In this document: in pieces, positions 41,535 through 51,221 of the stretch
Numbering within the stretch: the stretch's first letter is position 1
Layout of the letters: the number at the start of each line of letters is the position of its first letter
Assembly: GCF_900637975.1 (NCBI RefSeq)
Contig: NZ_LR134477.1
Coordinates: 2,728,001 to 2,792,000, forward strand
Length of the DNA stretch: 64,000 nt
Direction: 5' to 3'
Source: Actinomyces viscosus
GTDB lineage: Bacteria > Actinomycetota > Actinomycetes > Actinomycetales > Actinomycetaceae
Made by a program: the position numbers and the translations under genes
The notes under the pieces: generated by a model
Database searches by the model: none
Seen by the model: only the letters and a program-made list of their open reading frames with translations
Told to the model about the DNA's origin: nothing

Positions 41535-42634
41535 GCGGAGGCGCCCTGTCTGTTGATGCGGATGAGCTGGCCGATGAGGTAGGGCGCGCCCATGAGGCCG
41601 GTGACCACGCCCACGGGCAGGCTGGTGGGCAGCAGGTTGCGGGCCACCAGGTCGCAGCCCAGCACGATGACCGCGCCCATGAGCGCCGCCGGCACCAGGA
41701 GGCTGCGGTCGGTCTGCCCGATGAGCCTGGCCACCATCGGCCCGGCCAGGAAGGAGACGAAGGCGATGGGGCCGGTGGCCGCCGTGGCGAAGGCCGACAA
41801 CGCCACCATCGTGATGACCAGCGCCAGGCGGGTTCGGTCCACCGGCACGCCCAGGCCGGTGGCGGTCTCCTCGCCCAGGGTCAGGGGCCCCAGGTCGCGG
41901 CCGACGACGAGCAGGAGGGCCCCGCACACCGCCATCGCCCCGGCCAGGACCGGCACCTGGTTCCAGTCGGCCGAGCCCAGTGAGCCGCTCAGCCAGCGCA
42001 TGGCGTCGACCGCCTTGTACACGTTGCCCTGGAGCTGGAGGTAGGAGATGAAGGAGGTGAACATCGCCGCCACACCGATGCCGATGAGGATGAGCCGCCC
42101 GCCCTGGGTGCGCCCCGATCCCGACAGCAGGTAGATGACGAGCGCCGTCGCCAGGCCGCAGGTGACGGCCAGGACGTTGACGCCGGTGCCCGAGGGCGAC
42201 CAGTCCAGCACCGTGATGGCGAAGACCGCGGAGGCCGAGGCCCCCGAGGTGATGCCGATGATGTCGGGGCTGGCGAGCTGGTTGCGCAGCATCGTCTGGG
42301 AGGTGGTCCCGGCCATCCCGAAGGCCATCCCGGCCAGCAGTCCGATGATCGCCCTCGGCAGGCGCACCTCTCCGACGTCGAAGGAGGCTCCCGGCACGAA
42401 GTCGCCGACGATCACCCCGAGCACCTCGTCGGGGCCGTACCAGGTCTCGCCGACCATCACCGTGGTCACCCACAGCGCCGCGACCACCAGGGTCAGGGCG
42501 ATGGTGACGCCCGCGAAGCGCAGGGTGCGGCGTCGGCGCCCGGCGATGGAGAAGCCGGGCCGCAGCGAGCCGACGGCGGGTGCACTGCCGGCGTCGGCGA
42601 CGGCGGTGACGTCGCTGATGTCCCGGGCGCTCAC
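41531..42634 (-). CDS. Iron-siderophore ABC transporter permease (FecCD family)
   Basis: This is a 367-residue membrane subunit with about nine helices. Family signatures include RLPRAIIGLLAGMAFGMAGT, QTMLRNQLASPDIIGITSGA and, near the end, TGPIAFVSFLAGPMVARLIG. It forms a heterodimer with the other permease in the operon. The GTG start overlaps that gene's stop by four bases. A hydrophilic ~40-residue N-terminal tail is longer than usual. Confidence 0.93.
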   Translation of the reverse strand: MSARDISDVTAVADAGSAPAVGSLRPGFSIAGRRRRTLRFAGVTIALTLVVAALWVTTVMVGETWYGPDEVLGVIVGDFVPGASFDVGEVRLPRAIIGLLAGMAFGMAGTTSQTMLRNQLASPDIIGITSGASASAVFAITVLDWSPSGTGVNVLAVTCGLATALVIYLLSGSGRTQGGRLILIGIGVAAMFTSFISYLQLQGNVYKAVDAMRWLSGSLGSADWNQVPVLAGAMAVCGALLLVVGRDLGPLTLGEETATGLGVPVDRTRLALVITMVALSAFATAATGPIAFVSFLAGPMVARLIGQTDRSLLVPAALMGAVIVLGCDLVARNLLPTSLPVGVVTGLMGAPYLIGQLIRINRQGASA

Positions 42635-43674
42635 AGCTCACGCACCTTCGCACCGCGGGCGATCATGATGAGGATGGGGGCGCCGACGAAGGCGGTCACC
42701 ACCGCCACCGGCAGAGCGGCCGAGGGCCGGGAGACGATCCGCCCCAGCACGTCGGACAGGGTCAGCAGGTCCGCCCCGCACAGGGCGGACAGCGGCAGCA
42801 GCCAGCGGTGGTCGGGGCCGCAGAGCATGCGCACCGTGTGCGGAACCATGAGGCCCACGAACCCGATGGGGCCGACGACGGCCGTGACCGCCGAGCACAG
42901 GAGCACGCCGGCGCCCGCCGCCGCCAGGCGCGTGAGGGTGACGTTGACGCCCAGGCCGATCGCCATCTCCTCGCCCAGCGCCAGGGAGTTGAGCGGGCTG
43001 GCCACCAGCACCGCCAGGAGCGTCGCCACGGCCAGGAAGGGAGCGATCGTCGTCAGAGAGCCCCAGGTGCCGCGCCCCAGCGAGCCCATCTGCCAGAAGC
43101 GGTAGTCGTCGAGACCCTGGGCGAGGGGGAGCATGACGGCGCTGATGACGCAGGACAGGGCCGCACTCATGGCCACGCCCGCCAGGGCGAGCTTGACCGG
43201 CGTCGGACCGCCCGGCCCCAGGGAGCCGATGGTGTAGACGAGCACCGCCGTGGCGGCCGCCCCGATGAGCGCGAACCACAGGAACTGGGAGGCCCCCGAG
43301 ATCCCCAGGAAGGCGACGCCGATGAGGATCGCCAGCGAGGCGCCGGTGTTGACGCCCAGGATCCCGGGGTCGGCGATCGGGTTGCGGGTCACCGCCTGCA
43401 TGAGGGCGCCCGAGACCCCGAGGGCCGCCCCGGCCACGAGGGCGACGACGGTGCGCGGCACGCGCTCGGCGACCACCAGCGCGCCGATGTCGGAGCGCGA
43501 GCCGGTCAGGCCGCCGACGATCTCCCCGAACCCCACGATCCGGGAGCCGAAGGCGATCGAGCACAGGGCGGCGATGACGGCCAGGGCCGTCAGGAGCGCC
43601 AGGGCGGCCAGGCACCGGCGCAGTTGCCTGCCGGCGCCGGTGCCCGTAACCGCTTGAGCTGTTGAGGTACTCAC
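42631..43674 (-). CDS. Iron-siderophore ABC transporter permease (FecCD family)
   Basis: This is a 347-residue membrane subunit, paralogue of the next gene. Signatures are RVPRTVVALVAGAALGVSGA, MQAVTRNPIADPGILGVNTG and GPIGFVGLMVPHTVRMLCGP. It lies 25 bp after the binding-protein gene stop. Together with the second permease, the ATPase and the lipoprotein it makes a complete type II importer. Confidence 0.93.
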   Translation of the reverse strand: MSTSTAQAVTGTGAGRQLRRCLAALALLTALAVIAALCSIAFGSRIVGFGEIVGGLTGSRSDIGALVVAERVPRTVVALVAGAALGVSGALMQAVTRNPIADPGILGVNTGASLAILIGVAFLGISGASQFLWFALIGAAATAVLVYTIGSLGPGGPTPVKLALAGVAMSAALSCVISAVMLPLAQGLDDYRFWQMGSLGRGTWGSLTTIAPFLAVATLLAVLVASPLNSLALGEEMAIGLGVNVTLTRLAAAGAGVLLCSAVTAVVGPIGFVGLMVPHTVRMLCGPDHRWLLPLSALCGADLLTLSDVLGRIVSRPSAALPVAVVTAFVGAPILIMIARGAKVREL

Positions 43675-43699
43675 TGGGGTGGGGCGCTTGCCGGGGTGC

Positions 43700-44725
43700 T
43701 CACTGGACCTTGTCGGCCGCCGCGGCGATGAGTTCCACGTACTTGTCGATCCCCCACGGGATCGACAGCGGGGTGGGGTTGGCGGAGGCTGCCTGCGGGT
43801 CGTTGTCGCCCACGAAGGCGACGGCGCCGTTCTTGATGGCGCGCACCTGGCTCAGGAGGCTGTTGGCCTGCAGGGCGGCCAGGTCGGACTCGGTGCCGTA
43901 CATGACGATGAGGTCGAAGTCGTTGAGCGAGTCCGCGTTCTCGGCGGAGACGTCCACGTTGAAGGCCGAGGAGCTCTCCTTGGAGACCTTCTCCACGGAG
44001 GCCGGCACCGTCATCCCCAGGTCGGACAGGAAGGCGGTACGCGGGTCGGCGGTGGTGTAGAAGCCGAACGTGGTCGCGTCGCCCTCGGCGGTGTAGCAGA
44101 AGGCGGCGGCCTTGCCCTTGATCTGCGGGTACTGGGCGACGGCGTCGGCCACCTGCTTCTCCAGGTCGGCCACGAGCTTCTCGCCCTCGGTCTTCTTGCC
44201 GACGGCGGTGGCGTCGATCGTGATCGTCTCGCGCCAGGGCGTGCCCCAGGCGATCTTCGGGTAGGCCACGGTGGGGGCGATCTTGCTCAGCTTGTCGTAG
44301 TCCTCCTTGGTGATGCCGGAGTAGGCGGCCAGGATGACCTCGGGCTTGGTGGCGCTGATCTCCTCGAAGGGGGTGCCGCCGGTCTCGTCGAAGAGCTTGG
44401 GCTGCGCGGCGCCCTTGGAGACCATCTCGTCGACCTTCTCCTTGGTCCAGGGCAGCATGCCGGAGCCGTCGGTCACGCCCCAGTCCTGCTTGGAGAAGCC
44501 GACCGGCATGATGCCCAGTGCCAGGAGGACGTCCTGGTTGGCCCACGCCAGGGTGGCGATCTTGGTGGCGCCCTCGGGAACCTCGGTGGTGCCGTAGACG
44601 TGCTTGATCGAGATGGTCTTTCCGGAGGCGCCGGATGAGCCGCTCGAACGGCCGCAGGCCGCCAGAAGCGCCGTGGAGGACAGGGCAGCGGTACCCAGGA
44701 TGAATGACTTGCGGGAGACGGTCAC
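43700..44725 (-). CDS. Iron-siderophore substrate-binding lipoprotein
   Basis: This is a 341-residue FepB/FecB-type binding protein. The signal peptide MTVSRKSFILGTAALSST is followed by the lipobox LLAAC, so the mature protein is lipid-anchored on the outer membrane face. Two lobes joined by a long helix are typical (EVPEGATKIATLAWANQDVL, then EVILAAYSGITKEDYDKLS). The signal has KSF rather than a twin arginine. It is the first gene of the operon, downstream of a DtxR/IdeR-like box. Confidence 0.93.
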   Translation of the reverse strand: MTVSRKSFILGTAALSSTALLAACGRSSGSSGASGKTISIKHVYGTTEVPEGATKIATLAWANQDVLLALGIMPVGFSKQDWGVTDGSGMLPWTKEKVDEMVSKGAAQPKLFDETGGTPFEEISATKPEVILAAYSGITKEDYDKLSKIAPTVAYPKIAWGTPWRETITIDATAVGKKTEGEKLVADLEKQVADAVAQYPQIKGKAAAFCYTAEGDATTFGFYTTADPRTAFLSDLGMTVPASVEKVSKESSSAFNVDVSAENADSLNDFDLIVMYGTESDLAALQANSLLSQVRAIKNGAVAFVGDNDPQAASANPTPLSIPWGIDKYVELIAAAADKVQ

Positions 44726-44784
44726 GAAGGCCTCTTCTCTTAAGGGCCGATCAGGAGAGATCGGACGAATATGGCGACGTTAAC

Positions 44785-44803
44785 CGAGGCAAGGCACACC
44801 TAA
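44785..44803 (-). promoter_or_regulatory. DtxR/IdeR-like iron box
   Basis: On the minus strand the sequence TTAGGTGTGCCTTGCCTCG resembles the DtxR consensus TTAGGTTAGSCTAACCTAA mainly in its left half. It lies about 60 bases upstream of the binding-protein start, a suitable place for iron-dependent repression. The right half is a poor match. Confidence 0.6.
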
Positions 44804-44907
44804 CAACAGGGCGGTTGGTGGAGTAGGCCACGCTGACGCCGTGTCAGGTCATCCGGAGGCGGTGGTGAGCGGCTGCTGGCCGGTGGTGCCGGGTGGTGCC
44901 GGGCCTG

Positions 44908-45855
44908 TCAGGGCTGGCGGGCGAGGTCCGCGGCGCCGACGAGCCCGGCCTCCTGGCCGCCCTCCGCCAGGACCACCGGGATGGTGGGACGGTTGCCGCC
45001 CGCGGTGAGGTTGGCGGCGAAGGCCTTGCGGGTGGGGGTCAGCAGGATCTCCCCGGCCTCGGCCAGGCCCCCGGCGATGACGATGACCTCGGGGTCCAGC
45101 AGCGCGCACATGTCCGCCAGCCCCACCCCCAGCCAGTGGGTGAGCTGCTCGTAGCACTCCAGAGCGGCCGGGTCCCCCTCGCGGGCGGCGGCCGTGACGG
45201 CCTTGCCGGAGATGTGCTCCGGGTCGCCGCCGGAGAGCTCGATGATGCGGGCTGCGTACGCGGGGCGGAACTGCGCCAGCTCCCAGCCGTTGACGCCCAG
45301 GGCCGTGCCGGCGCTGTAGCGCTCCAGGCACCCGCGCAGGCCGCAGCCGCAGGGGCGCCCGCCGGGAACGACGTTGATGTGCCCGATCTCCCCGCCGAAT
45401 CCGGCCGCCCCGCGCAGGAGGTGCCCGTCGACGATGATCGCCCCGCCCACGCCGGTGCCGATGGCGACGATGAGGGCGTTGCGCCTGCCCCGGGCCGCCC
45501 CGAAACGGGACTCCGCCCAGCCGAAGGCGTTGGCGTCGTTCTCGACGACGACGGGCAGGCCCACGCCGTCGGAGACGACGTCGCCGATCCGCATCCCGGT
45601 CCAGTCCAGGTTGGTGCCGTGCGCCATCGTGTTGCGGTCGGAGGAGACGAATCCGGCCGCCCCGATGCCCACGGTGGCCGCCTCCGGGAAGTCCTCGCGC
45701 AGGCGGCGCACCACTGTGGTGATCGTGTCGATGATCGCCTGGCGGTTGGCGGCAGGCGAGTCGCGCCGTACCGTCTGAAGGACCTGTCCGGCGTCGTCGA
45801 CGACGCCGGCCGCGATCTTCGTTCCGCCGACATCCACGCCAATGCTCAGTGCCAT
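44908..45855 (-). CDS. glk: ROK-family glucokinase
   Basis: This is a 315-residue sugar kinase. The N-terminal phosphate loop is GVDVGGTKIAAG, the catalytic region is ENDANAFGWAE, and the ROK signature with zinc-binding residues is PGGRPCGCGLRGCLERYSAG. There is no N-terminal DNA-binding domain, so it is a kinase and not a ROK repressor. Glucose is the most likely substrate by similarity to actinobacterial glucokinases. ATG at 45855 follows AAGGAGCG. The upstream 160 bp contain a small hairpin (45902-45921) and an imperfect TTAAAC/GTTTA repeat that may be regulatory. Confidence 0.9.
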   Translation of the reverse strand: MALSIGVDVGGTKIAAGVVDDAGQVLQTVRRDSPAANRQAIIDTITTVVRRLREDFPEAATVGIGAAGFVSSDRNTMAHGTNLDWTGMRIGDVVSDGVGLPVVVENDANAFGWAESRFGAARGRRNALIVAIGTGVGGAIIVDGHLLRGAAGFGGEIGHINVVPGGRPCGCGLRGCLERYSAGTALGVNGWELAQFRPAYAARIIELSGGDPEHISGKAVTAAAREGDPAALECYEQLTHWLGVGLADMCALLDPEVIVIAGGLAEAGEILLTPTRKAFAANLTAGGNRPTIPVVLAEGGQEAGLVGAADLARQP

Positions 45856-46015
45856 GCTCGCGCTCCTTGGTTAAACGACCGTTGTTTACGTTGCCATTCA
45901 CGTCGCTGACCGTCCAGCGACCGACGGGTTGAGTAGTGGAAGAATAACGTCCCCCGGCCCGCCGTGGTGGTGAGTCGGGGGACGCAGAGCCCGATTGATG
46001 CCCGATTGACCGTCG

Positions 46016-46891
46016 TCAGCGCGTTGCGGCGGACGAGGCGGCCGGCGCCGTGGAGGTCCTGGCGGGTGCGGAGGCTGTTGCTGAGGCCGTTGCCGAGGTC
46101 TTGGCCCTGGCGGCCTGGCTGTTGATGACGGCCTTCATGTAGTCGGCGTCCTTGTACCCGCTGATGAAGGTCTCGCCCACGATCATGAACGGGGTGCCCG
46201 TGATGCCGATCGAGTGGGCGTGGTTGGTGGCCTCGATGACCGCGGCGACGGTCTCGGGGGCGTTCATGTCGGTGCGGAACTGCTCGATGGCCGCCACCCC
46301 GGCCTTGCGGGCGAGGGTGACCAGCGAGTCCTCGGTGTACTCCGGGTGGCCCTGGGGGTCGGCGGCGGCGTAGACGGCGTCGTGGAACTCCCAGAACCTG
46401 CCCTGCTTGGCGGCGGCCCGACCGGCCTGGGCGGCCAGGGGCGAGGTGGGGCTGATCTGGGCCAGGTCGCGCCACTCGATGCGCAGGGTTCCCTGGTCCA
46501 CCAGGTCGGCGAGCTCGGGCTCCACGTTCTGGGCGAACTGGGTGCAGTAGGGGCAGGCGAAGTCGGAGTAGACCACCATGACGACCGGGGCGTCGACCCT
46601 GCCCCGGGCCTGGGCGTCGGCGGGGTTGCGGTGGGTCTCGGAGTGGATGAGTTCCAGGGTCTGCTGGTCGGGCACCGGAGGCGCCGGTGTGGGCTCGGGG
46701 ACGGCTGTGGCCGAGCCGTCGCTGCCGGCCGAGCTGGTGGCGGCGGTGCCCTGACGGTGCCGGGAGGCGACGTTCTGCAGCAGCAGTGCGGCGATGACGA
46801 CCAGGATGACGGCGATGACCACGAGGACGACCACCGTGGCGCGGTTGCTCCTCGACCGCGTCGGCGTCGGAGAAGGCGACTGAACACTCAT
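46016..46891 (-). CDS. Membrane-anchored DsbA-like thiol oxidoreductase
   Basis: This is a 291-residue protein with an N-terminal membrane helix at about 19-39, a Ser/Pro/Thr linker, and a DsbA/thioredoxin_4 domain at about 85-255. The active site is CPYC at 113-116, and the cis-proline loop is GITGTPFMIV. The C-terminal 30 residues are Ala/Ser/Thr-rich low complexity. It should act outside the membrane in disulfide formation. No VKOR or DsbD gene is adjacent. Confidence 0.9.
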   Translation of the reverse strand: MSVQSPSPTPTRSRSNRATVVVLVVIAVILVVIAALLLQNVASRHRQGTAATSSAGSDGSATAVPEPTPAPPVPDQQTLELIHSETHRNPADAQARGRVDAPVVMVVYSDFACPYCTQFAQNVEPELADLVDQGTLRIEWRDLAQISPTSPLAAQAGRAAAKQGRFWEFHDAVYAAADPQGHPEYTEDSLVTLARKAGVAAIEQFRTDMNAPETVAAVIEATNHAHSIGITGTPFMIVGETFISGYKDADYMKAVINSQAARAKTSATASATASAPARTSTAPAASSAATR

Positions 46892-47001
46892 GGCAGGGAG
46901 TCTGTCAGAGGAGCACCGCCCCGCCGCACGCATCTCACCGTTTTCCGCAAAGACGACGCGTATTCGTGTCCTCTTCGAGGAGGATGCGGGGACCGGCGCG
47001 T

Positions 47002-47487
47002 TTAGCGGAGCGCGGCTCCCGCAGCCAGTCCGAGCCCGACGGCGCCCAGGGTCGCCGCCGTCATGAGGGCGGCATGGATCAGGGCCGGCCCCCACCTGCC
47101 CGCCAGCAGCAGCCGCGCCGCCTCGACGCAGGCCGTGGAGAAGGTGGAGTACCCGCCCAGGAACCCGGTCCCCAGGACGGACAGCGCCGCGGCCGCCCGG
47201 GACCCGGGATCCGGCGTGCTGCCCGCCCAGCCCACGAGCAGGCCCATGAGGAGGCAGGCCGTCACATTGACGACGACGGTGCCCCAGGGCGCTCGCGCTG
47301 ACGAGGACTGCCCGGGACGGCGGGGCCCCGGGGCGACCGCCGAGGCGGCTGCACGCATCCGGTTCACCGATCTGTTGACACCGCTGTCCACGCTCCAGCG
47401 GCAGGCCGCCCCCACCCCGCCGGCCAGCGCCACAGGGAGCCAGTCGGCCAGCCACGCCACCAGCCCGGCGGCTCCGCTCCCACTCAT
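47002..47487 (-). CDS. crcB: CrcB/Fluc fluoride channel subunit 1
   Basis: This is a 161-residue protein with four membrane helices. Family motifs are GGVGAACRW in the first helix, WGTVVVNVTACLLMG in the second (with the conserved Asn) and GTGFLGGYSTFSTA in the third. A 25-residue loop after the first helix is longer than usual. It pairs with the neighbouring crcB, consistent with a heterodimeric fluoride exporter. ATG at 47487 overlaps the other crcB stop by four bases. Confidence 0.92.
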   Translation of the reverse strand: MSGSGAAGLVAWLADWLPVALAGGVGAACRWSVDSGVNRSVNRMRAAASAVAPGPRRPGQSSSARAPWGTVVVNVTACLLMGLLVGWAGSTPDPGSRAAAALSVLGTGFLGGYSTFSTACVEAARLLLAGRWGPALIHAALMTAATLGAVGLGLAAGAALR

Positions 47488-48050
47488 GGCGCCTCCCGGC
47501 GGTGCAGGCGGCCGCCCAGCCACAGTCCGACGGCCGCCGCCGCGAGCCCGGCCGCCATCGACCCCAGGAGGTAGGCGGTGCCGAGGGCCGGGTGGCCGGC
47601 TCGCCCACCGGAGGTCAGGAGCCGGTGGCTCTCCAGGATGAAGGTCGAGTGCGTCGTCAGCCCGCCCAGCACCCCCGTGCCCAGGACCAGTCGCAGGCGG
47701 GGGTGTCGCTGACCGAGCGCCCCGAGCAGCAGCCCCAGGGCCAGGGCGCCGATGAGGTCGATGGCCAGCGTCGTCGTCGGCAGGTGGCCGGGGGCGGCGG
47801 GCCAGGCTCGTTCGAGGGCCGCGCGCGCCAGGGTTCCGGCGCAGCCACCCGCGGCGACCAGCGCCAGCGAGCCGACCACCGACGGACCCCGCCCGCCCTT
47901 TGAGGGGAGGACTGGCGCACCGGCCGGCCCGGCAACCGGCGACGTGGGCGGCCTCGGAGCGTGCCCCGGGCCGGACTGGCTCCTGAGGCCGGGTCCGGGC
48001 TCGGCCCCAGGCGGTTCGGTCCCAGGCGGTTCGGCCTCCGCCTCAGCCAT
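47484..48050 (-). CDS. crcB: CrcB/Fluc fluoride channel subunit 2
   Basis: This is a 188-residue protein with a ~60-residue Pro/Gly-rich N-terminal extension before four membrane helices. Motifs are GGCAGTLARAALE, TTTLAIDLIGALALG and GTGVLGGLTTHSTF. The usual Asn of the second helix (TxxxN) is replaced by Asp, suggesting the two subunits are functionally different. Its first eight bases overlap the end of the DUF2079 gene. I did not recognise a fluoride riboswitch upstream. Confidence 0.9.
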   Translation of the reverse strand: MAEAEAEPPGTEPPGAEPGPGLRSQSGPGHAPRPPTSPVAGPAGAPVLPSKGGRGPSVVGSLALVAAGGCAGTLARAALERAWPAAPGHLPTTTLAIDLIGALALGLLLGALGQRHPRLRLVLGTGVLGGLTTHSTFILESHRLLTSGGRAGHPALGTAYLLGSMAAGLAAAAVGLWLGGRLHRREAP

Positions 48051-49671
48051 TGCACTTGGCGATCTGGAAGCCGTTCTTGTTGTAGATGACGGTGTAGCTC
48101 GCCCCCTGCTGGGAGTGCTGCTCGCCCCAGGCGGCGGCGTCGGTGGTGTTCCACTGGTTGCCGCCGCCGTTGCGGTTCATGACGACGTACTCCTTGTCGG
48201 GGCCGCTCGTTCCCATCCAGGAGACCTCGGCCCGCGGCACCAGGTAGGCCAGCATCGACAGGTCGGTGACCACCGTGGACCCCTCCGGGATGGTGGCGAT
48301 GACCTCGCGGGCGGTGGCCACCCGCCGCGCCTCGGGGTCCTCCTTCTTCGTCTGCGCGTTGGGCGTGTTGAAGTTCTGGTCGGTGGCCTTCCACAGCGGC
48401 AGGTAGGGAGCGGACAGCACGCCGGTGACCACCACGGTCAGGATGCTCGCCGCAGCCACGTAGCGGTGCCGCAGCGGCACCGTGAGCCAGGTGGGGAAGG
48501 AGATCGGGCGCCTGCGCGGGCCGGCAGCGCCGCCCTTCCCAGCGGAGCCGGCGTTGCCGGCGGCCTCGGCCCGGGGCTCGGGGACGGCCCGGCCGTCGAC
48601 CCCCACGTCCCTGACGGGCCGGCCGGCCAGGTAGGCGCCGTGCGCGCGGCGGCGGGCGACGACGTCGAGCAGCGCCCCGATCGCGATGGGCATGAGGGTG
48701 ACGTTGTAGTGCCAGTTGTCCCACACCCAGTAGAAGTCCACCGACCCCAGGAACCGCCAGGCCAGCGTCGGCAGGACCACCAGCAGCCAGGGCGAGGTCA
48801 GCCCGACGACGCCGCTGGTGAGGACCAGCATGACGACGACCTTGGCCTTCTGGACCAGGGCGTCGGGGGCGGTGGGCTTGTTCTCCGAGCTCAGCCCGTA
48901 GTCCCAGACCCCGTTGATGTTGAAGGCCGGCAGGAACACGAGGATGGAGAAGAGGAAGGCCGCGACGCCTCCCACGATCATGCCCACGCCCAGCTTGATC
49001 CCCCGGGTCCGGTTGCGGGCCTCGTCGGCGCCGCCGGGCTCGCCGACGGTGCAGCTGCGGTACCAGGCCGGGACCATCGAGGTGAGGATGACCGCCACGC
49101 CGATCATGAGAACCGTCAGCCCCATGTCCTCCTTGACCAGGACCAGGGGCGCCGACCATGCCGTCACCGCCACCCAGCGCCGCTCCACGAAGGCCACCGA
49201 GGCGAAGGCCAGCATCGGCATCGCGAAGGCGATCTCGTGGAACTGCGCCGCCACGGCCCCCTGCATCCCCCACGACAGGACGTAGACGAAGCCCAGCGCG
49301 CCGCCCACCCACTGATTCGTCAGCCGGGTGGCCAGACGGGTCAGGGGCCAGGCCGAGACCGCCAGCAGCAGGTCCTGGGTGACGAGCAGGCTCAGGGGCG
49401 TGGGGAAGAGCCGCCAGATCGGCCCCAGCAGAATGAGGATCGGGTGGAAGTGGTCACCCAGGAGATTGAAGCCGTCGCCCTTGACCGGCACGATCGGGGC
49501 CTGGAGGTGGGCGTAGGCCTTGGCCAGCTCGGAGAAGATCGCCAGGTCCCAGCTGGGCACCTGCTTCATCGTCTGCCACTGGACGACCGAGTAGTAGATC
49601 ATCACCCAGGCGCCGATGACGACGACGAGCGCGGCCGGAATCGAGTGGCGGATCTGGTCCTTGAGGTTCAC
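48043..49671 (-). CDS. DUF2079 polytopic membrane protein
   Basis: This protein of about 542 residues has some ten hydrophobic helices. Characteristic family segments are SWDLAIFSELAKAYAHL and LLGDHFHPILILLGPIWRLF near the start and LVKEDMGLTVLMIGVAVIL later. DUF2079 proteins resemble GT-C-fold glycosyltransferases, but no activity is established. A Gly/Ala-rich linker occurs near residue 370, and the C-terminal ~100 residues are soluble and extracytoplasmic. GTG at 49671 is my choice of start. The frame extends further upstream without a good ribosome site. Confidence 0.8.
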   Translation of the reverse strand: MNLKDQIRHSIPAALVVVIGAWVMIYYSVVQWQTMKQVPSWDLAIFSELAKAYAHLQAPIVPVKGDGFNLLGDHFHPILILLGPIWRLFPTPLSLLVTQDLLLAVSAWPLTRLATRLTNQWVGGALGFVYVLSWGMQGAVAAQFHEIAFAMPMLAFASVAFVERRWVAVTAWSAPLVLVKEDMGLTVLMIGVAVILTSMVPAWYRSCTVGEPGGADEARNRTRGIKLGVGMIVGGVAAFLFSILVFLPAFNINGVWDYGLSSENKPTAPDALVQKAKVVVMLVLTSGVVGLTSPWLLVVLPTLAWRFLGSVDFYWVWDNWHYNVTLMPIAIGALLDVVARRRAHGAYLAGRPVRDVGVDGRAVPEPRAEAAGNAGSAGKGGAAGPRRRPISFPTWLTVPLRHRYVAAASILTVVVTGVLSAPYLPLWKATDQNFNTPNAQTKKEDPEARRVATAREVIATIPEGSTVVTDLSMLAYLVPRAEVSWMGTSGPDKEYVVMNRNGGGNQWNTTDAAAWGEQHSQQGASYTVIYNKNGFQIAKCNG

Positions 49672-49751
49672 GGCGCAGAGCCTACCCGTGTGAATCCGGG
49701 ATGAACCTGGTACCGCTAGGCTCAATGCGTCACCCACGATCAGGAGACGAG

Positions 49752-51221
49752 ATGTCCCAGACGCCGCAGCCCGCCGAATCCAGCCCGGCGGCCGACTCCT
49801 CAGCGCCGCATCAGCGGCCTGACCTCGAAGAACTGGTGGAGCACGACGCCGAGCCGCAGCTCCAGCGCCACCTGACCAACCGTCACGTCCAGCTCATCGC
49901 CATCGGCGGGGCGATCGGAACCGGGCTGTTCATGGGCTCGGGAAAGACGATCTCCCTGGCCGGTCCCGGTGTGTTCCTCGTCTATGCCGTCATCGGCGCC
50001 GTCCTCTTCCTGGTCATGCGGGCCCTGGGCGAGGTGCTCCTGTCCAACCTGTCCTACAAGTCCTTCGCCGACGTCGCCCACGACCTCATCGGGCCGTGGG
50101 CCGGCTTCTTCGTGGGCTGGACCTACTACGTGTGCTGGCTGGTGACGGCCGTGGCCGAGGTCATCGTCATCACCGGCTACGTGGGGTACTGGTGGCCGGA
50201 CCTGCCGCTGTGGGTCACGCCGGTGGTGACCGTGGCGCTGCTGTTCAGCCTCAACCTCGCCACCGTCAAGGCCTTCGGGGAGATCGAGTTCTGGTTCTCC
50301 ATCATCAAGATCGTGGCCATCATGGCGCTCGTCGTCGTCGGCATCATCATGGTGCTGCGCGGCTTCACGGCACCCAACGGCGCCCAGGCGCAGCTGGCCA
50401 ACATCTGGAGCGGTGGCCTGTTCCCCAACGGTCTGAGCGGATTCTTCGGGGCCTTCCAGATCGCCATCTTCGCCTTCGTGGGCACCGAGCTCGTGGGGAC
50501 CGCCGCCGCCGAGGCCAAGGACCCCGAGGTCACCCTGCCCCGGGCCATCAACGCCATTCCCGTGCGCATCGTCCTGTTCTACCTCGGGGCGCTCGCGGCC
50601 ATCATGGCGGTCACCCCGTGGCAGGAGATCGACCCCAAGGAGAGCCCCTTCGTGGCCATGTTCGCCCTGGCGGGGCTGGGCGTGGCCGCCAGCGTCGTCA
50701 ACTTCGTGGTGCTCACGGCCGCGGCGTCGTCGGCCAACTCCGGGGTCTACTCCACCTCCCGGATGCTCTTCGGCCTGTCCTGGGCGGACAACGCCCCTCA
50801 CGTCTTCCGCAAGCTGACGGCCCGTTCGGTGCCGGGTGTGTCCCTGGCCGTCACCTGCGCCAGTCTGCTCACCTCGATCCCGCTGCTCTACACCTCCAAG
50901 TCCATCATCGCGGCCTTCACGACGGTGACCACGGTGGCCAGCGTCCTGTTCATCCTCGTGTGGTGCGTCATTGTCGTGAGCTACCTGCGGTTCCTCACCC
51001 TGCGGCCCGAGCTTCACCGCGCCAGCACCTTCCGCCTGCCCGGTGAGCGTGGGGCGGCCTGGCTGTGCCTGGGCTTCTTCGCCTTCGTCATCTGGACCCT
51101 CACTCAGGCCCACGACACCCGCATCGCGGTCTTCGCCTCGCCCCTGTGGCTGGTGGTGCTGGGCGTGGCCTGGCTCGTCCACAGCCGCCGGCTCGCCAGG
51201 CAGCAGGAGCTCCAGTCGTGA
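49752..51221 (+). CDS. Amino-acid permease of the CycA type
   Basis: This is a 489-residue APC-superfamily permease with twelve helices. The first helix region HLTNRHVQLIAIGGAIGTGL is the AAT-family signature. Segments such as VGYWWPDLPLWVTP and ATVKAFGEIEFWFSIIKIVA resemble the D-serine/D-alanine/glycine transporter CycA. Exact substrate is inferred. ATG at 49752 has CAGGAGA just upstream. A longer in-frame start at 49701 lies in the shared divergent promoter region with the DUF2079 gene. It is coupled to the following gene. Confidence 0.88.
   Translation: MSQTPQPAESSPAADSSAPHQRPDLEELVEHDAEPQLQRHLTNRHVQLIAIGGAIGTGLFMGSGKTISLAGPGVFLVYAVIGAVLFLVMRALGEVLLSNLSYKSFADVAHDLIGPWAGFFVGWTYYVCWLVTAVAEVIVITGYVGYWWPDLPLWVTPVVTVALLFSLNLATVKAFGEIEFWFSIIKIVAIMALVVVGIIMVLRGFTAPNGAQAQLANIWSGGLFPNGLSGFFGAFQIAIFAFVGTELVGTAAAEAKDPEVTLPRAINAIPVRIVLFYLGALAAIMAVTPWQEIDPKESPFVAMFALAGLGVAASVVNFVVLTAAASSANSGVYSTSRMLFGLSWADNAPHVFRKLTARSVPGVSLAVTCASLLTSIPLLYTSKSIIAAFTTVTTVASVLFILVWCVIVVSYLRFLTLRPELHRASTFRLPGERGAAWLCLGFFAFVIWTLTQAHDTRIAVFASPLWLVVLGVAWLVHSRRLARQQELQS

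Noticed and set aside
48051..49751. Fluoride riboswitch for the crcB pair
   Set aside because: No recognisable conserved fluoride aptamer was seen upstream. The crcB genes follow the DUF2079 gene without a gap.
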